DNA of 64,000 nucleotides from JBBRCE01 sp038205115. GTDB lineage: Bacteria; Planctomycetota; Planctomycetia; Pirellulales; JBBRCE01. Shown here piece by piece: positions 17,708-26,510 of this stretch (position 1 is the first letter of the stretch; the number at the start of each line of letters is the position of its first letter). A model generated the notes under the pieces. It did not search any database, was not told the DNA's origin, and saw only the letters and a program-made list of their open reading frames with translations. The position numbers were made by a program, and so were the translations under genes. The DNA lies in assembly GCA_038205115.1 (NCBI GenBank), contig JBBRCE010000001.1, positions 62,001 through 126,000 on the forward strand. The letters are read 5' to 3'.

Positions 17708-20700
17708 GTGCATCTCGATCAATTGCCTGGCTCGTTTTTTGGTCCTTCGAACCTGGTGGACCTGCTGCGGCACCGCGCGGCTCATCAGGGCTTTGACCGC
17801 GCGTTTATCTATTTGGTCGATGGCGAAAACGAAGAGTTGCCGCTGACCTATCGCGAGTTAGATCGCCAAGCGCGGGCGATTGCTGCCTGGCTGCAATCGC
17901 TGAATCTGGAAGGTCAGCGGGCATTACTGTTGTACCCTGCAGGGTTGGAGTTCATTGCCGCGTTCTTCGGTTGCTTGTACGCCGGAGTGGTGGCGGTGCC
18001 CGCTTATCCGCCACGCCGCAATCGCTCGCTGTCGCGAATTCAGGCGATTGCCGACGACGCCGAAGCTAAGGTGGCGCTGACCACGCAAGACGTGATGGAC
18101 CGCGTGCAAAACGTGCTGGACGAAACGCCTGACCTCAAAAAACTGCACTGGGCCGCCACCGATAAACTGGCCACCGGCTTGGAGCAAACCTGGCGAATGC
18201 CGGACGTCCACGGCGATACGCTCTCGTTCTTGCAGTATACGTCGGGTTCGACCGGCACGCCGAAGGGCGTGATGTTAACGCACGCCAACTTGATGCACAA
18301 CTCGGCGTCGATCGCCTACGCCTTTGAGCATACGCGGTCGGGGCGTGGCGTGTTTTGGTTGCCTAGCTACCACGATATGGGTTTGATTGGCGGCATTTTG
18401 CAGCCCATGTATATCGGCCAGCCCAACGTGCTGATGTCGCCAATGGCGTTTTTGCAATCGCCCATTCGCTGGCTGAAAGCCATTTCCAAGTATCGGGCCA
18501 ACATCAGCGGCGGTCCGAACTTCGCGTATGATCTGGCCGTTCGCAAAGTCACCGACGAACAGCGGGACGACCTGGATCTGAGCTGTTGGAATTTGGCGTT
18601 TAACGGCGCGGAGCCCGTGCGGGCAGAAACGATCGACGCGTTTGTCAAAGCGTTTGAGCCCTGCGGTTTCAAGCGTGAGGCGTTTTATCCCTGCTACGGC
18701 ATGGCGGAATCGACGTTGATTGTTTCCGGCGGTTTCAAGGCTGCCGCGCCGGTGATCCGTAGCTTCGACGGCGTCGCGCTGGAAAAAAACCAGGTCATCG
18801 ATCTGTTGCCGGATGAAGATGGCGCGCGGATGCTGGTGGGTTGCGGCGGCAACTTGTTGGACCAGCAGTTGTTGGTGGTCGATCCCGACAAACTGACGCG
18901 CTGCGCGGCCGATCAGGTGGGCGAAATTTGGATTTCCGGCCCCAGCGTGGCGCGCGGTTATTGGAAGCGGCCGGACGTTACCGAATTGATCTTCAACGCG
19001 CATCTCAAAGACACCCGCGAAGGTCCGTTTTTGCGGACCGGCGATCTAGGCTTTTTGCAGGACGGCGAGCTCTTCGTCACTGGCCGCCTGAAAGACCTGA
19101 TTATCATTCGGGGTCGGAATCACTATCCGCAAGATATCGAGCTGACTGTCGAGCGCAGCCATCCGCAAGTGCGGCAAGGCGCCGGCGCGGCATTCTCGGC
19201 GGAAATCGATGGCCAACAGCGGCTGGTGATCGTCAACGAAGTGGAACGTGGCCGGCAGCGCGACGAGGCGGAAATTTTCGAGGCCATTCGTCGCGATGCG
19301 GCCGTCGAGCACGAGGTGGCCATCGACGCAGTCGTACTCATCAAGGCCGGCAGCATTCCCAAAACATCCAGCGGCAAGATTCAACGGCACGCCTGCCGCG
19401 ACGGCTTCGTCAACGGCACGTTGGACGTGGTTGGCCAGTGGCGGAGTTGGAAACCATCGCTCGCCAAGCCGGCCGTCCCTGGCGCGGACCTCGAACTTTC
19501 GCCGACGCTGATTCGCGCACGAGCCAAAGCGGCCGAAAGCAACGGCGCGGCGATCGCTTCGACCGAGATCAAGAACCCCAAAACGATTGAAACGGTGTTC
19601 GAGCACGTCAGGGCAATCGCCAAAGAGCGCGCCACGGATCTCACGCTCGACACATCGATTGTGATGCTGGGATTAGATTCGCTGGAGCGGATGGAGATTG
19701 TCGCCTCGCTGGAAGAAGCGTACGGCGCGCGTTTTCCGGAAGACGTCATCGCTTCGATGGAAACCTGCCGCGAAGTGATCGTGGCGGTTGAAGCCTATTT
19801 AGGCTTGGAACCGAAGGTCAAGGCGGCCGGCGTTGCCAAGGACGCGGAAATACCCGAGGCCAATTATCGCTTCGACCGCTATCCGGAATTTCTGGCGCTC
19901 AAGCAGAGTCAGCAATTGATCAAATCCGTGGGGCTCACCAATCCGTACTTCAAATTGCACGAGCGGGTGATCAACGACACCACGCAGATCGCTGGCCGCG
20001 AGTTGGTCAGCTTTGCCAGCTACAACTATCTCGGCATGTCGGGCGATCCGATCATCGTCAAGGCCACCAAAGAAGCCATCGATCGCTACGGCACCAGCGT
20101 TTCGGCCAGTCGGCTGGTTTCCGGCGAGAAAGTCTTGCACCGCGAGTTGGAGCGGGCCTTGGCGGAATTCGTGGGTGCCGAAGATGCCATCGTTTACGTT
20201 GGCGGACATTCCACCAACGAAACCACCATCGGCCACCTGTTTGGCGCCGGCGATTTGATTCTGCACGACGCCCTGGCGCACAACAGCATCATTCAGGGTT
20301 CGATCCTCTCCGGCGCGCGGCGACGTTCGTTTCCGCACAACGATTGGCAGACGCTCGACAAGCTGTTGACCGAGCTGCGCCGAGACTATCGCCGCGTGCT
20401 CGTGGCCATCGAAGGCGTTTACAGCATGGACGGCGACTATCCCGAGTTGCCGCAGTTCATTGAAGTCAAAAAACGGCATAAGGCGTTTCTGCTGGTCGAC
20501 GAAGCCCACTCGGCGGGCGTAATGGGCGCACATGGGCGCGGCATTGGCGAACATTTTGACGTCGCGCCGGCCGATGTCGATCTGTGGATGGGCACCTTGA
20601 GCAAGGCCTTTGGCAGTTGCGGCGGCTACATCGCCGGTTGCAAAGCGGTGGTCGAATATTTGAAATACACAGCGCCGGGCTTCGTTTATAGCGTGGGACT

Positions 20701-21106
20701 TTCGCCGCCCAATGCCGCGGCCGCGCTGGCTTCGATCAAACTGCTGGAAGAAGAGCCGGAGCGGGCCGCGACCGTGGTGGCGCGGGCAAAACTGTTCATC
20801 GAACTGGCTGCCGAGCGCGGCCTTAATACCGGCATGAGCGGCGGTTCGGCCGTGGTGCCAGTGATCATTGGCAACTCGATGCACAGCCTGCAACTTTCGC
20901 AGGCGCTGTTTGCGCGCGGGATCAATGTGCAACCGATCATGCATCCGGCAGTGGAAGAAGCGGCGGCGCGACTGCGGTTTTTCATCACCGCCAATCACTC
21001 GGAAAAGCAAATTCGTCTGGCCGTCCAATCCACGGCCGACGAACTGGCAAAAATCGACCCAGCCTATCTCAAGCCCAAGTCCAACGGCGCGGTCTCGCTG
21101 CCGTAG
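17708..21106 (+). CDS. fatty-acyl-AMP ligase / acyl carrier protein / alpha-oxoamine synthase fusion
   Basis: About 1132 residues in three modules. (1) FAAL, about 12-570: QYTSGSTGTPKGVMLTHANL is the adenylate-forming P-loop, then WLPSYHDMGLIGGIL, NGAEPVRAETID, CYGMAESTL, FLRTGDLGF and the catalytic Lys in SIPKTSSGKIQRH. (2) ACP, about 620-700: LGLDSLERMEIV, with phosphopantetheine Ser S658. (3) A PLP-dependent alpha-oxoamine synthase (BioF/serine palmitoyltransferase fold), about 740-1120: FVDEAHS-type LLVDEAHSAGVMGAHGRG and PLP Lys K966 in MGTLSKAFGSCGGYIAG. The inferred reaction is activation of a free fatty acid, loading on the in-cis ACP and decarboxylative condensation with an amino acid to give a long-chain amino ketone, as in sphingoid or capnine-type lipids. 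Start: GTG at 17708 with GGGAG nine bases upstream; ATG at 17672 and TTG at 17627 are alternatives. Confidence 0.88.
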   Translation: MHLDQLPGSFFGPSNLVDLLRHRAAHQGFDRAFIYLVDGENEELPLTYRELDRQARAIAAWLQSLNLEGQRALLLYPAGLEFIAAFFGCLYAGVVAVPAYPPRRNRSLSRIQAIADDAEAKVALTTQDVMDRVQNVLDETPDLKKLHWAATDKLATGLEQTWRMPDVHGDTLSFLQYTSGSTGTPKGVMLTHANLMHNSASIAYAFEHTRSGRGVFWLPSYHDMGLIGGILQPMYIGQPNVLMSPMAFLQSPIRWLKAISKYRANISGGPNFAYDLAVRKVTDEQRDDLDLSCWNLAFNGAEPVRAETIDAFVKAFEPCGFKREAFYPCYGMAESTLIVSGGFKAAAPVIRSFDGVALEKNQVIDLLPDEDGARMLVGCGGNLLDQQLLVVDPDKLTRCAADQVGEIWISGPSVARGYWKRPDVTELIFNAHLKDTREGPFLRTGDLGFLQDGELFVTGRLKDLIIIRGRNHYPQDIELTVERSHPQVRQGAGAAFSAEIDGQQRLVIVNEVERGRQRDEAEIFEAIRRDAAVEHEVAIDAVVLIKAGSIPKTSSGKIQRHACRDGFVNGTLDVVGQWRSWKPSLAKPAVPGADLELSPTLIRARAKAAESNGAAIASTEIKNPKTIETVFEHVRAIAKERATDLTLDTSIVMLGLDSLERMEIVASLEEAYGARFPEDVIASMETCREVIVAVEAYLGLEPKVKAAGVAKDAEIPEANYRFDRYPEFLALKQSQQLIKSVGLTNPYFKLHERVINDTTQIAGRELVSFASYNYLGMSGDPIIVKATKEAIDRYGTSVSASRLVSGEKVLHRELERALAEFVGAEDAIVYVGGHSTNETTIGHLFGAGDLILHDALAHNSIIQGSILSGARRRSFPHNDWQTLDKLLTELRRDYRRVLVAIEGVYSMDGDYPELPQFIEVKKRHKAFLLVDEAHSAGVMGAHGRGIGEHFDVAPADVDLWMGTLSKAFGSCGGYIAGCKAVVEYLKYTAPGFVYSVGLSPPNAAAALASIKLLEEEPERAATVVARAKLFIELAAERGLNTGMSGGSAVVPVIIGNSMHSLQLSQALFARGINVQPIMHPAVEEAAARLRFFITANHSEKQIRLAVQSTADELAKIDPAYLKPKSNGAVSLP

Positions 21107-21219
21107 GAACCGGCGAAAGTGCTGGTCAGCGGTGGCGCGGTGTGTTAATTTAACGTGGAATGTCAATTCCGTGCCTCGCATGCTGCGATGCACCGCACGC
21201 CTTCTTTTGACGGACCGCC

Positions 21220-21660
21220 ATGACGACCGTAGCCACCAAGCCGCGCCGCGAAGACATTCCCAAGGGCGATTCGCTCTGCGATCACTGCACGGCCAAATGC
21301 TGTAAGTATTTCGCCTTGCCGATCGATAAGCCCACGACGTTTCAAGATTTCGAATTCATGCGCTGGTTTTTGCTGCACGACCGCGCCACGGTGTTTACCG
21401 ACGAAGGCAGTTGGTATTTGCTGGTGCATACCACGTGTAAACATCTGCAGCCCGATCATCGCTGCGGCATCTACGAAACGCGGCCGCAGATTTGTCGCGA
21501 CTATTCCACCGACAAGTGCGAATACGAAGACGACTGGGTCTACGATCATTATCTGGAAACGGCCGAACAAGTTTGGGAATACGCCGAAGCCGTGTTGGGC
21601 CCCGCCGAGGGCGAACATACGTTTCGCAGTCGCAAGCCGCAATTGTTGCCGCTGATGTAA
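21220..21660 (+). CDS. YkgJ-type cysteine-cluster protein
   Basis: 146 residues, probably a small cytoplasmic metal- or Fe-S-binding protein of the YkgJ/UPF0153 family, whose biochemical role is unknown. The N-terminal CDHCTAKCC (C20, C23, C27, C28) and the later Cys in HTTCKHLQPDHRCGIYETRPQICR and DKCEYE give the eight-Cys cluster typical of the family, with the diagnostic CxxY..RP.xCR block. The ATG at 21220 directly follows a 113-base gap from the FAAL fusion. Same orientation and spacing allow, but do not prove, co-transcription. Confidence 0.85.
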   Translation: MTTVATKPRREDIPKGDSLCDHCTAKCCKYFALPIDKPTTFQDFEFMRWFLLHDRATVFTDEGSWYLLVHTTCKHLQPDHRCGIYETRPQICRDYSTDKCEYEDDWVYDHYLETAEQVWEYAEAVLGPAEGEHTFRSRKPQLLPLM

Positions 21661-21727
21661 GTCGCGCTGGGCCGAAGGGTTCGATTGGTGGCGAGACTTG
21701 GTCGTTGTACCGCGAGGAGTTGCATCA

Positions 21728-22432
21728 ATGACGAGTTCACGTTTGACTCTGACGTTGCTGGCTGGGCTGCTGCTGAGCGTGGCGCCAAACCTCCACGCCG
21801 CCGAGATCGCGCCCGGGCTGTACCTGCGCACGACGTATGCGTTTGGCAATTTGTCGCTCAGCACCATTTACGTCGGGGCCGATTACCAGATTGCCTTGGA
21901 TCCGCGCGGCGGCGTCGATCCGTTCGACTTTGCAGCAGCAGCCAAGGATGCGAACCAAAAAGTCGGCACGTTCAAAATCGAGGGGCAGAAAATCGTCGTC
22001 ACCTGGACCGGCGGCAAGATCGAAAAGTTGGACGTGGAATTCGACAAAGGCGCCTTTTCGGCCTTCGACGGCGGCCTGACCACCAAAGCCGACGCGTACA
22101 GCAAAGATCAAACGCTCGTCGGGCAATTCGCCGGCTCGGCGCAAACGGCCAATGTCAGTTCGTCACTGACGATTCAGTTTGCCAAGGACGGTACCTATTC
22201 GCTGAGCCGTCTGGGCGGCGTGCGCGGCACGCCCGGCAACAACGGCGTAGCGCAATCGGCGGAAACCGGCAAGTATCAACTCACGGGCAATACGCTGACC
22301 ATGACCAGTGCCGCCGGCAAAGCCACCAAGCATACCGTGCTGCCGATGAATACCGCGCTGGAGCCCACCAAAGCTCAATTGAGCGATGAGCACATCATCT
22401 TCGACAGCGGAAATCTGAAGCGCGAAAAATAA
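21728..22432 (+). CDS. exported protein of unknown function
   Basis: 234 residues, not recognised. The start at 21728 (MTSSRLTLTLL) has a GAGGAG site nine bases upstream and gives a clean signal peptide cleaved near LHAAE. The mature part is rich in short beta-strands and Gly/Thr/Lys. The central region has a Gly/Lys strand pattern (IEGQKIVVTWTGGKIEKLDV) and the C-terminal half has a second similar one (KYQLTGNTLTMTSAAGKATKH), so a lipocalin-like or repeated beta fold is possible. No Cys, metal or catalytic motif is seen. It is the last plus-strand gene before a convergent pair and ends 10 bases before a tandem octanucleotide repeat. Confidence 0.6.
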   Translation: MTSSRLTLTLLAGLLLSVAPNLHAAEIAPGLYLRTTYAFGNLSLSTIYVGADYQIALDPRGGVDPFDFAAAAKDANQKVGTFKIEGQKIVVTWTGGKIEKLDVEFDKGAFSAFDGGLTTKADAYSKDQTLVGQFAGSAQTANVSSSLTIQFAKDGTYSLSRLGGVRGTPGNNGVAQSAETGKYQLTGNTLTMTSAAGKATKHTVLPMNTALEPTKAQLSDEHIIFDSGNLKREK

Positions 22433-22442
22433 TCACGTCGGC

Positions 22443-22495
22443 GCCAGTTCGCCAGTTCGCCAGTTCGCCAGTTCGCCAGTTCGCCAGTTCGTCAG
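22443..22495. repeat. tandem octanucleotide repeat, six copies
   Basis: Six exact copies of GCCAGTTC from 22443 to 22490, then a degenerate partial copy (GTCAG). It fills the gap between two convergent genes and touches the sixA stop codon at 22492-22494. An 8-base period shifts frame with each copy change, so variation in copy number could alter the 3' end only if it slipped into sixA. Confidence 0.9.
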
Positions 22496-22980
22496 CAGCC
22501 GAGCAGTTTGGCCGTGGCCAGCCAGAGCAGTTCGCCGCGGCCGCGGTGGATCAGGTCTTCGAAGCGAATGCAGGCCACCGCGCCTTTTTTGAATCGGATG
22601 CCGGCGCTGCCGTCGCCAATCATGGCGGCCGTCAGCAGTGTGACATCCGGCGCGTGCCCGACCCAGGCAATCGATTTGTCGGGCAATGAGCAGGTCCACG
22701 TCAAAATTTGCGTCAAGTCCGCGCCCGGCGCAAGCGCTTCGAGTTCGACAACAGTCGGCTTGAGCGGCAGACTTTTGGACACGATCTCGGCCGTTTGTCG
22801 GCAGCGGACCAGCGGACTGGTGGCGATGATCGTCGGCGAGAAGTCTCGTTTGGCTAACGTCTCGACCATGGCCGCAAAGCGCGTTTCGCCTTCGGCGGTG
22901 AGCGGACGCAAGGCGTCGTCCGACCAGCGGATCGGATCCGGATCGCCGGCCAGCGCGTGTCGCATGATAAACAATTCCAT
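22492..22980 (-). CDS. sixA: phosphohistidine phosphatase SixA-like
   Basis: A 162-residue single-domain member of the histidine phosphatase superfamily, SixA branch, which removes phosphate from phosphohistidine on HPt-type proteins. The catalytic RH pair is R7-H8 (MRHALAGD). A second Arg sits in SPLVRCRQTAEIV and the second His in VGHAPDVTLL. The short length and the absence of the extra helical insert of phosphoglycerate mutases support SixA. The start ATG is at 22980. The neighbouring sigma-54 activator (30 bases upstream on the same strand) has a receiver domain, so a signalling role is plausible, though that receiver lacks the usual Asp. Confidence 0.8.
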   Translation of the reverse strand: MELFIMRHALAGDPDPIRWSDDALRPLTAEGETRFAAMVETLAKRDFSPTIIATSPLVRCRQTAEIVSKSLPLKPTVVELEALAPGADLTQILTWTCSLPDKSIAWVGHAPDVTLLTAAMIGDGSAGIRFKKGAVACIRFEDLIHRGRGELLWLATAKLLGC

Positions 22981-23010
22981 CGATACTCACTGCGTGAAAG
23001 TCGTTGTGGG

Positions 23011-24408
23011 TTAGCGAACGGCCCGGAAGTTGACACTTTCCAGGCCGTGGTTTTTCATCAGGCGGTACAGCGTGCCGCGGGGGAGTTTGGCTTCGTCCGA
23101 AGCGGTACGCACATCGCCGTGGTGCCGACTGAGCAGTTCGGTGAGATACTGCTTTTCGAACAAGGCAATTTGCCGATCGCGAATTTCGAAATAGCTGGGC
23201 GCTTCGCCGACGTGATGCCGGCCAGCCGTGGCCACCAGTTCGTCGGGCAAGTCGTCCAGACCAATCATCGTGGCTTGCGTCAGCGCGATGCCGCGGCGAA
23301 TGACATTCTGCAGTTCGCGGACATTGCCCGGCCAGGCATATTGGGCCAACACCTGATAGGCTTCGGGCGTGACGCCGATCACTTTTTTGCCCATCTCGCG
23401 ACTGTGCCGATGGGCGAAATATTCCGCCAGCAGGCCAATGTCGTCGCCCCGATTGCGCAGCGGCGGCAGATCGATACGAATCACGTTGATGCGATAGTAC
23501 AAATCTTGCCGGAACGTGCCTTGGCGGATCATAGCGTCCAGATCGCGCGCCGTGGCGGCGACAACGCGGACATCGACGGCCACTTCTTCATGGCCACCCA
23601 CGCGCCGCACTTTGCGCTCCTGCAACGTCCGCAGCAGCTTGGCCTGCAGCACGCCGGGAAGTTCGCCGAGTTCGTCCAGAAAAAACGTGCCGCCATCGGC
23701 GAATTCGAGCAAACCAATCCGGCGGTTGTCCGCGCCGGTGAAGGCGCCGCGCTCGTGGCCAAATAGTTCGCTCTCCAGCAAATTATCGGGAATTGCCCCG
23801 CAATCGACCGGCACAAACGGCGCGTCGGCACGTGGGCTGCGCCGATGGATGGCGCGGGCGATCAGCTCTTTGCCCGTGCCGGTTTCGCCAATCACCAGCA
23901 CGTCGACGTTTGAGCCGGCCACTTGCTCGATGGTGCTAAACACCTTCCGCATGGCAGGACTGGTGCCAATGATGTCTTCGAAAATGTACGGGCGTTCGAC
24001 TTGCCGGCGAAGCAATTCGTTTTCGGCCCCTAATCGCGACTGTTCCAGCAAGCGACGGGCGCTATTGACCAGCGCGTCCGGTTTGAGCGGCTTGGTCAGA
24101 TAGTCGCTGGCACCGAAACGCATGCTGGCTGTTGCCGAGGCCACATCCGGCGCGCTGGCCAGCATCAATACTGGCAATTGGGCGCTGGCCTGTTTGGCCA
24201 GTTGTAGCAAGCTCACGCCGTCCAGCCGTGGCGGATCGATGGCCAGCACGGCTAAATCGAACGACTGCTGCCGCAGGCTTTTGACGGCGGCGTCGAACGT
24301 GCCTTCGCAAACGATCTCGCCCACCGACAGGTGTTGTTGCAACGTCTCGCGGCACAATTTTCGGCTGATTTCGTCGGGATCGACAATCAATACCCGAGCA
24401 TTCTTCAT
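23011..24408 (-). CDS. sigma-54-dependent transcriptional activator with degenerate receiver
   Basis: About 465 residues, NtrC layout. The start is the ATG at 24408 (MKNARVLIVDPDE); the longer frame to 24747 runs through rsmG and is not credible. Receiver domain 1-120: the acidic pocket is VDPDE and the Lys loop is DYLTKPLKP. The position of the phospho-acceptor Asp, in FDLAVLAIDPPRLDG, is Ala56, so normal phosphorylation is not expected. AAA+ domain about 145-370: Walker A GETGTGKELIARA, ESELFGHERGAFTGA with the sigma-54 contact loop GAFTGA intact, Walker B GGTFFLDELGEL, and the R-finger region QDLYYRINVI. A Fis-type HTH closes the protein (HHGDVRTASDEAKLPRGTLY). Located between rsmG and sixA. 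It should open sigma-54 promoters; the target genes are unknown. Confidence 0.9.
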   Translation of the reverse strand: MKNARVLIVDPDEISRKLCRETLQQHLSVGEIVCEGTFDAAVKSLRQQSFDLAVLAIDPPRLDGVSLLQLAKQASAQLPVLMLASAPDVASATASMRFGASDYLTKPLKPDALVNSARRLLEQSRLGAENELLRRQVERPYIFEDIIGTSPAMRKVFSTIEQVAGSNVDVLVIGETGTGKELIARAIHRRSPRADAPFVPVDCGAIPDNLLESELFGHERGAFTGADNRRIGLLEFADGGTFFLDELGELPGVLQAKLLRTLQERKVRRVGGHEEVAVDVRVVAATARDLDAMIRQGTFRQDLYYRINVIRIDLPPLRNRGDDIGLLAEYFAHRHSREMGKKVIGVTPEAYQVLAQYAWPGNVRELQNVIRRGIALTQATMIGLDDLPDELVATAGRHHVGEAPSYFEIRDRQIALFEKQYLTELLSRHHGDVRTASDEAKLPRGTLYRLMKNHGLESVNFRAVR

Positions 24409-24566
24409 GGCATGGCCTGCGCAGCATCGGTGGCGAAGAACGGACGTCCGCAACCGTTGGGCCGGTTTGCAAGTATCATAGCAGTCAGCGGCCGGAAAAA
24501 TAAGTTGCCGCCGCTCAAGCCGACGTGCGATTTCGCCGGCAGGCTCGGTTCGAAGACCGCCAATGG

Positions 24567-25220
24567 CTACTCGGTTGGCGGCTGCTTGATCTGCAAGATC
24601 ACGCTCATGGAGTCGGTGCCGTGCAGCGGATACTCGGCGATCTTGCGGAGTTGTAATTCGTTCATCAGTCCGCGATGCCGCGCTTCGCCGCGTTCTTCGA
24701 CCCAAGCTGGCCCCTTGATCACTAGCAGTTGATGAAAGGCTTGCCAATGCGGCGCGAACCAGGTGAGCAACTTGGGCAGCGGCGCCACGGCACGGACCAC
24801 CAGCGTTTCGAACTGTTGCGTCTCCAGCAGCGTTTCCGCGCGACCGGCAAACACCGGCACGTCGAGGCCAAGCTGGCGGACGATATCTTCCACCGCCCGT
24901 GATTTCTTGGCCACCGAATCGGTGAGCGTCACATGCAGGTCGGGCCGAATGATGGCCAGCACAATGCCGGGCACGCCGCCGCCGGTGCCAACGTCCAGCA
25001 CGCGCTCGCCGGAATCCAAAAAGCTTTCCAGCGCCAGACTATCGATGACGTCGCGCGCCACGAATTTCTCGTAGGTCGTGTGACGGGTGAGGTTGATTTT
25101 TTCGTTCCACTCCCAAAGCACGCGGCAGTAGTGATCCAATTGCTCGATCTGCCCGTCGGGCAAGTCGATGGCGTGCTGAGTGAGAACGTCAGACAGGGTT
25201 GCAGGAGCCGATTCAGTCAC
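24567..25220 (-). CDS. rsmG: 16S rRNA (guanine527-N7)-methyltransferase
   Basis: 217 residues. Methylates G527 of 16S rRNA with S-adenosylmethionine. The SAM-binding motif is VLDVGTGGGVPGI (around 75-87), preceded by the family block NEKINLTRHTTYEKF and RDVIDSLAL (the usual HxxDSL; His is replaced by Val here). The acidic strand end is VTLTDSVAKKSRAVE, and RAVAPLPKLLTW matches the conserved RAVAPL motif. The start is a GTG at 25220, only six bases after the stop of the leucine-rich-repeat gene, so translation is probably coupled. Length is normal for RsmG. It is separated from gidA/parA genes, its usual neighbours in many bacteria. Confidence 0.93.
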   Translation of the reverse strand: MTESAPATLSDVLTQHAIDLPDGQIEQLDHYCRVLWEWNEKINLTRHTTYEKFVARDVIDSLALESFLDSGERVLDVGTGGGVPGIVLAIIRPDLHVTLTDSVAKKSRAVEDIVRQLGLDVPVFAGRAETLLETQQFETLVVRAVAPLPKLLTWFAPHWQAFHQLLVIKGPAWVEERGEARHRGLMNELQLRKIAEYPLHGTDSMSVILQIKQPPTE

Positions 25221-25226
25221 GATTCG

Positions 25227-26510
25227 TTACATGCCTCCCGTATCGCCGGCCGAAAGTTTAACCTGCAAGCCAGAAACGGCTTGCTCCAACTGCTTGGCGC
25301 CGTCTTCCGTGACTTGGGTGAACGCGACCGTCAATTCTTTGAGCTTCTTCAGGCCGCTGAGTTGCATGATGCCGGCGTCGGTGACCGGCGTATTGCTGAG
25401 GTCCAGCGTGACCAGGGCCGGCAATTTAGCCACGGTCTTCAAGCCTTTGTCGGTGATTTTGGTGGTATCCAGCCGCAGCCAGTTGAGTTGATCCATGCCG
25501 AGCAAGTTTTCCAAACCGGCGTCGCTGACCTGCGTCATCCACAGGTCGAGATGTTCCAGGCCCTTCATGGCTTTGAGCTTGGCGATGCCGGCATCGTTGA
25601 CGTTTCCGGCTTCGCTGAGATTTAGATATTTGAGTTTTGTCAGCCCTTGCAGCGACGCTAGGCCCGAGCCGTCGATCTGCGTGCCGCGAAGTTCCAGCCG
25701 CTTGAGATCTTTCATGCCGGCCAGGTTGGGTAGCGAGGCGTCAGAAATGTTGTCGCGCATCAAATAGAGTTCGTCCAAATTCACCAGACCTTTGAGATTG
25801 ACCATGCCGGCATCGGTGATACTGGCGTCTTCCAGTGCCAGGCCTTTGAGTTTGGTCATGCCTTTGATGGCAGCCAGGCCTTGATCGGTAATTGGCGAGT
25901 TGCGCAACTTGAGCCGCTCTAAGTTAGGCAGCGTGGCAAACGATTTCAGGCCAGCATCGGTGATATTGACGCAGCCGCGAGCGTCGATTGCCCGTAACTT
26001 GGCCAGCGGTTGCAGATGGATCAGGCCACGATCGGAGATGTTGGTATACAGGATTAGCAGCGCTTCCAGGTCTTTGAGCCCTGCGAGATTTTTCAGACCA
26101 TCATCGGTGATGTTTACGCAGCGACGCAGGTTGAGCTTGGTGAGTGTTGTCAAGCCTTTGATGTTCGCCAAACCTTTGTCGCCGGTCGTGGTATTGAAGA
26201 GCGAGAGTTCCTTGAGTTTGGACATGCCTTGGAGTGTTTCCAGATGGCGGTCGAGCACATCGGGGCCGTAGAGTTCGAGTTTTTGCAGGTTGGGCAGGGC
26301 TTTGAGGTTGGCGGCGATTTTGTCGTTAAAGTCGGCCGAAGTCATGTTCACGCTGACCACGTGCCCATCGGCAGACGACTCCGCGGAGCCACCGGCTTTT
26401 TTCAGGGCGGCAACGGCAGCCTGTTCGTCCGCGACACTTTCCGCGGCGCGCAGCGAGACAACGGCAGCCATGCCAAAAGCCAACAAACCGAACACCACGG
26501 CGTACCTCAT
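25227..26510 (-). CDS. exported leucine-rich-repeat protein
   Basis: About 427 residues, probably exported (signal-like MRYAVVFGLLAFGMAAVVSLRAAES). The start at 26510 follows a GCAGG site; the frame is open to 26528. From about residue 75 to 410 there are some fourteen 24-residue repeats of the form ITDxGLxxLxxLxKLxxLxLxxT, the bacterial LRR type common in planctomycetes (for example ITDDGLKNLAGLKDLEALLI and VSDAGLENLLGMDQLNWLRL). Such solenoids bind proteins; no partner or enzyme domain is present. It is followed after six bases by rsmG on the same strand. Confidence 0.85.
   Translation of the reverse strand: MRYAVVFGLLAFGMAAVVSLRAAESVADEQAAVAALKKAGGSAESSADGHVVSVNMTSADFNDKIAANLKALPNLQKLELYGPDVLDRHLETLQGMSKLKELSLFNTTTGDKGLANIKGLTTLTKLNLRRCVNITDDGLKNLAGLKDLEALLILYTNISDRGLIHLQPLAKLRAIDARGCVNITDAGLKSFATLPNLERLKLRNSPITDQGLAAIKGMTKLKGLALEDASITDAGMVNLKGLVNLDELYLMRDNISDASLPNLAGMKDLKRLELRGTQIDGSGLASLQGLTKLKYLNLSEAGNVNDAGIAKLKAMKGLEHLDLWMTQVSDAGLENLLGMDQLNWLRLDTTKITDKGLKTVAKLPALVTLDLSNTPVTDAGIMQLSGLKKLKELTVAFTQVTEDGAKQLEQAVSGLQVKLSAGDTGGM

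Noticed and set aside
24409..24747. 113-residue N-terminal extension of the sigma-54 activator
   Set aside because: It overlaps the coding sequence of rsmG and precedes the natural receiver start.
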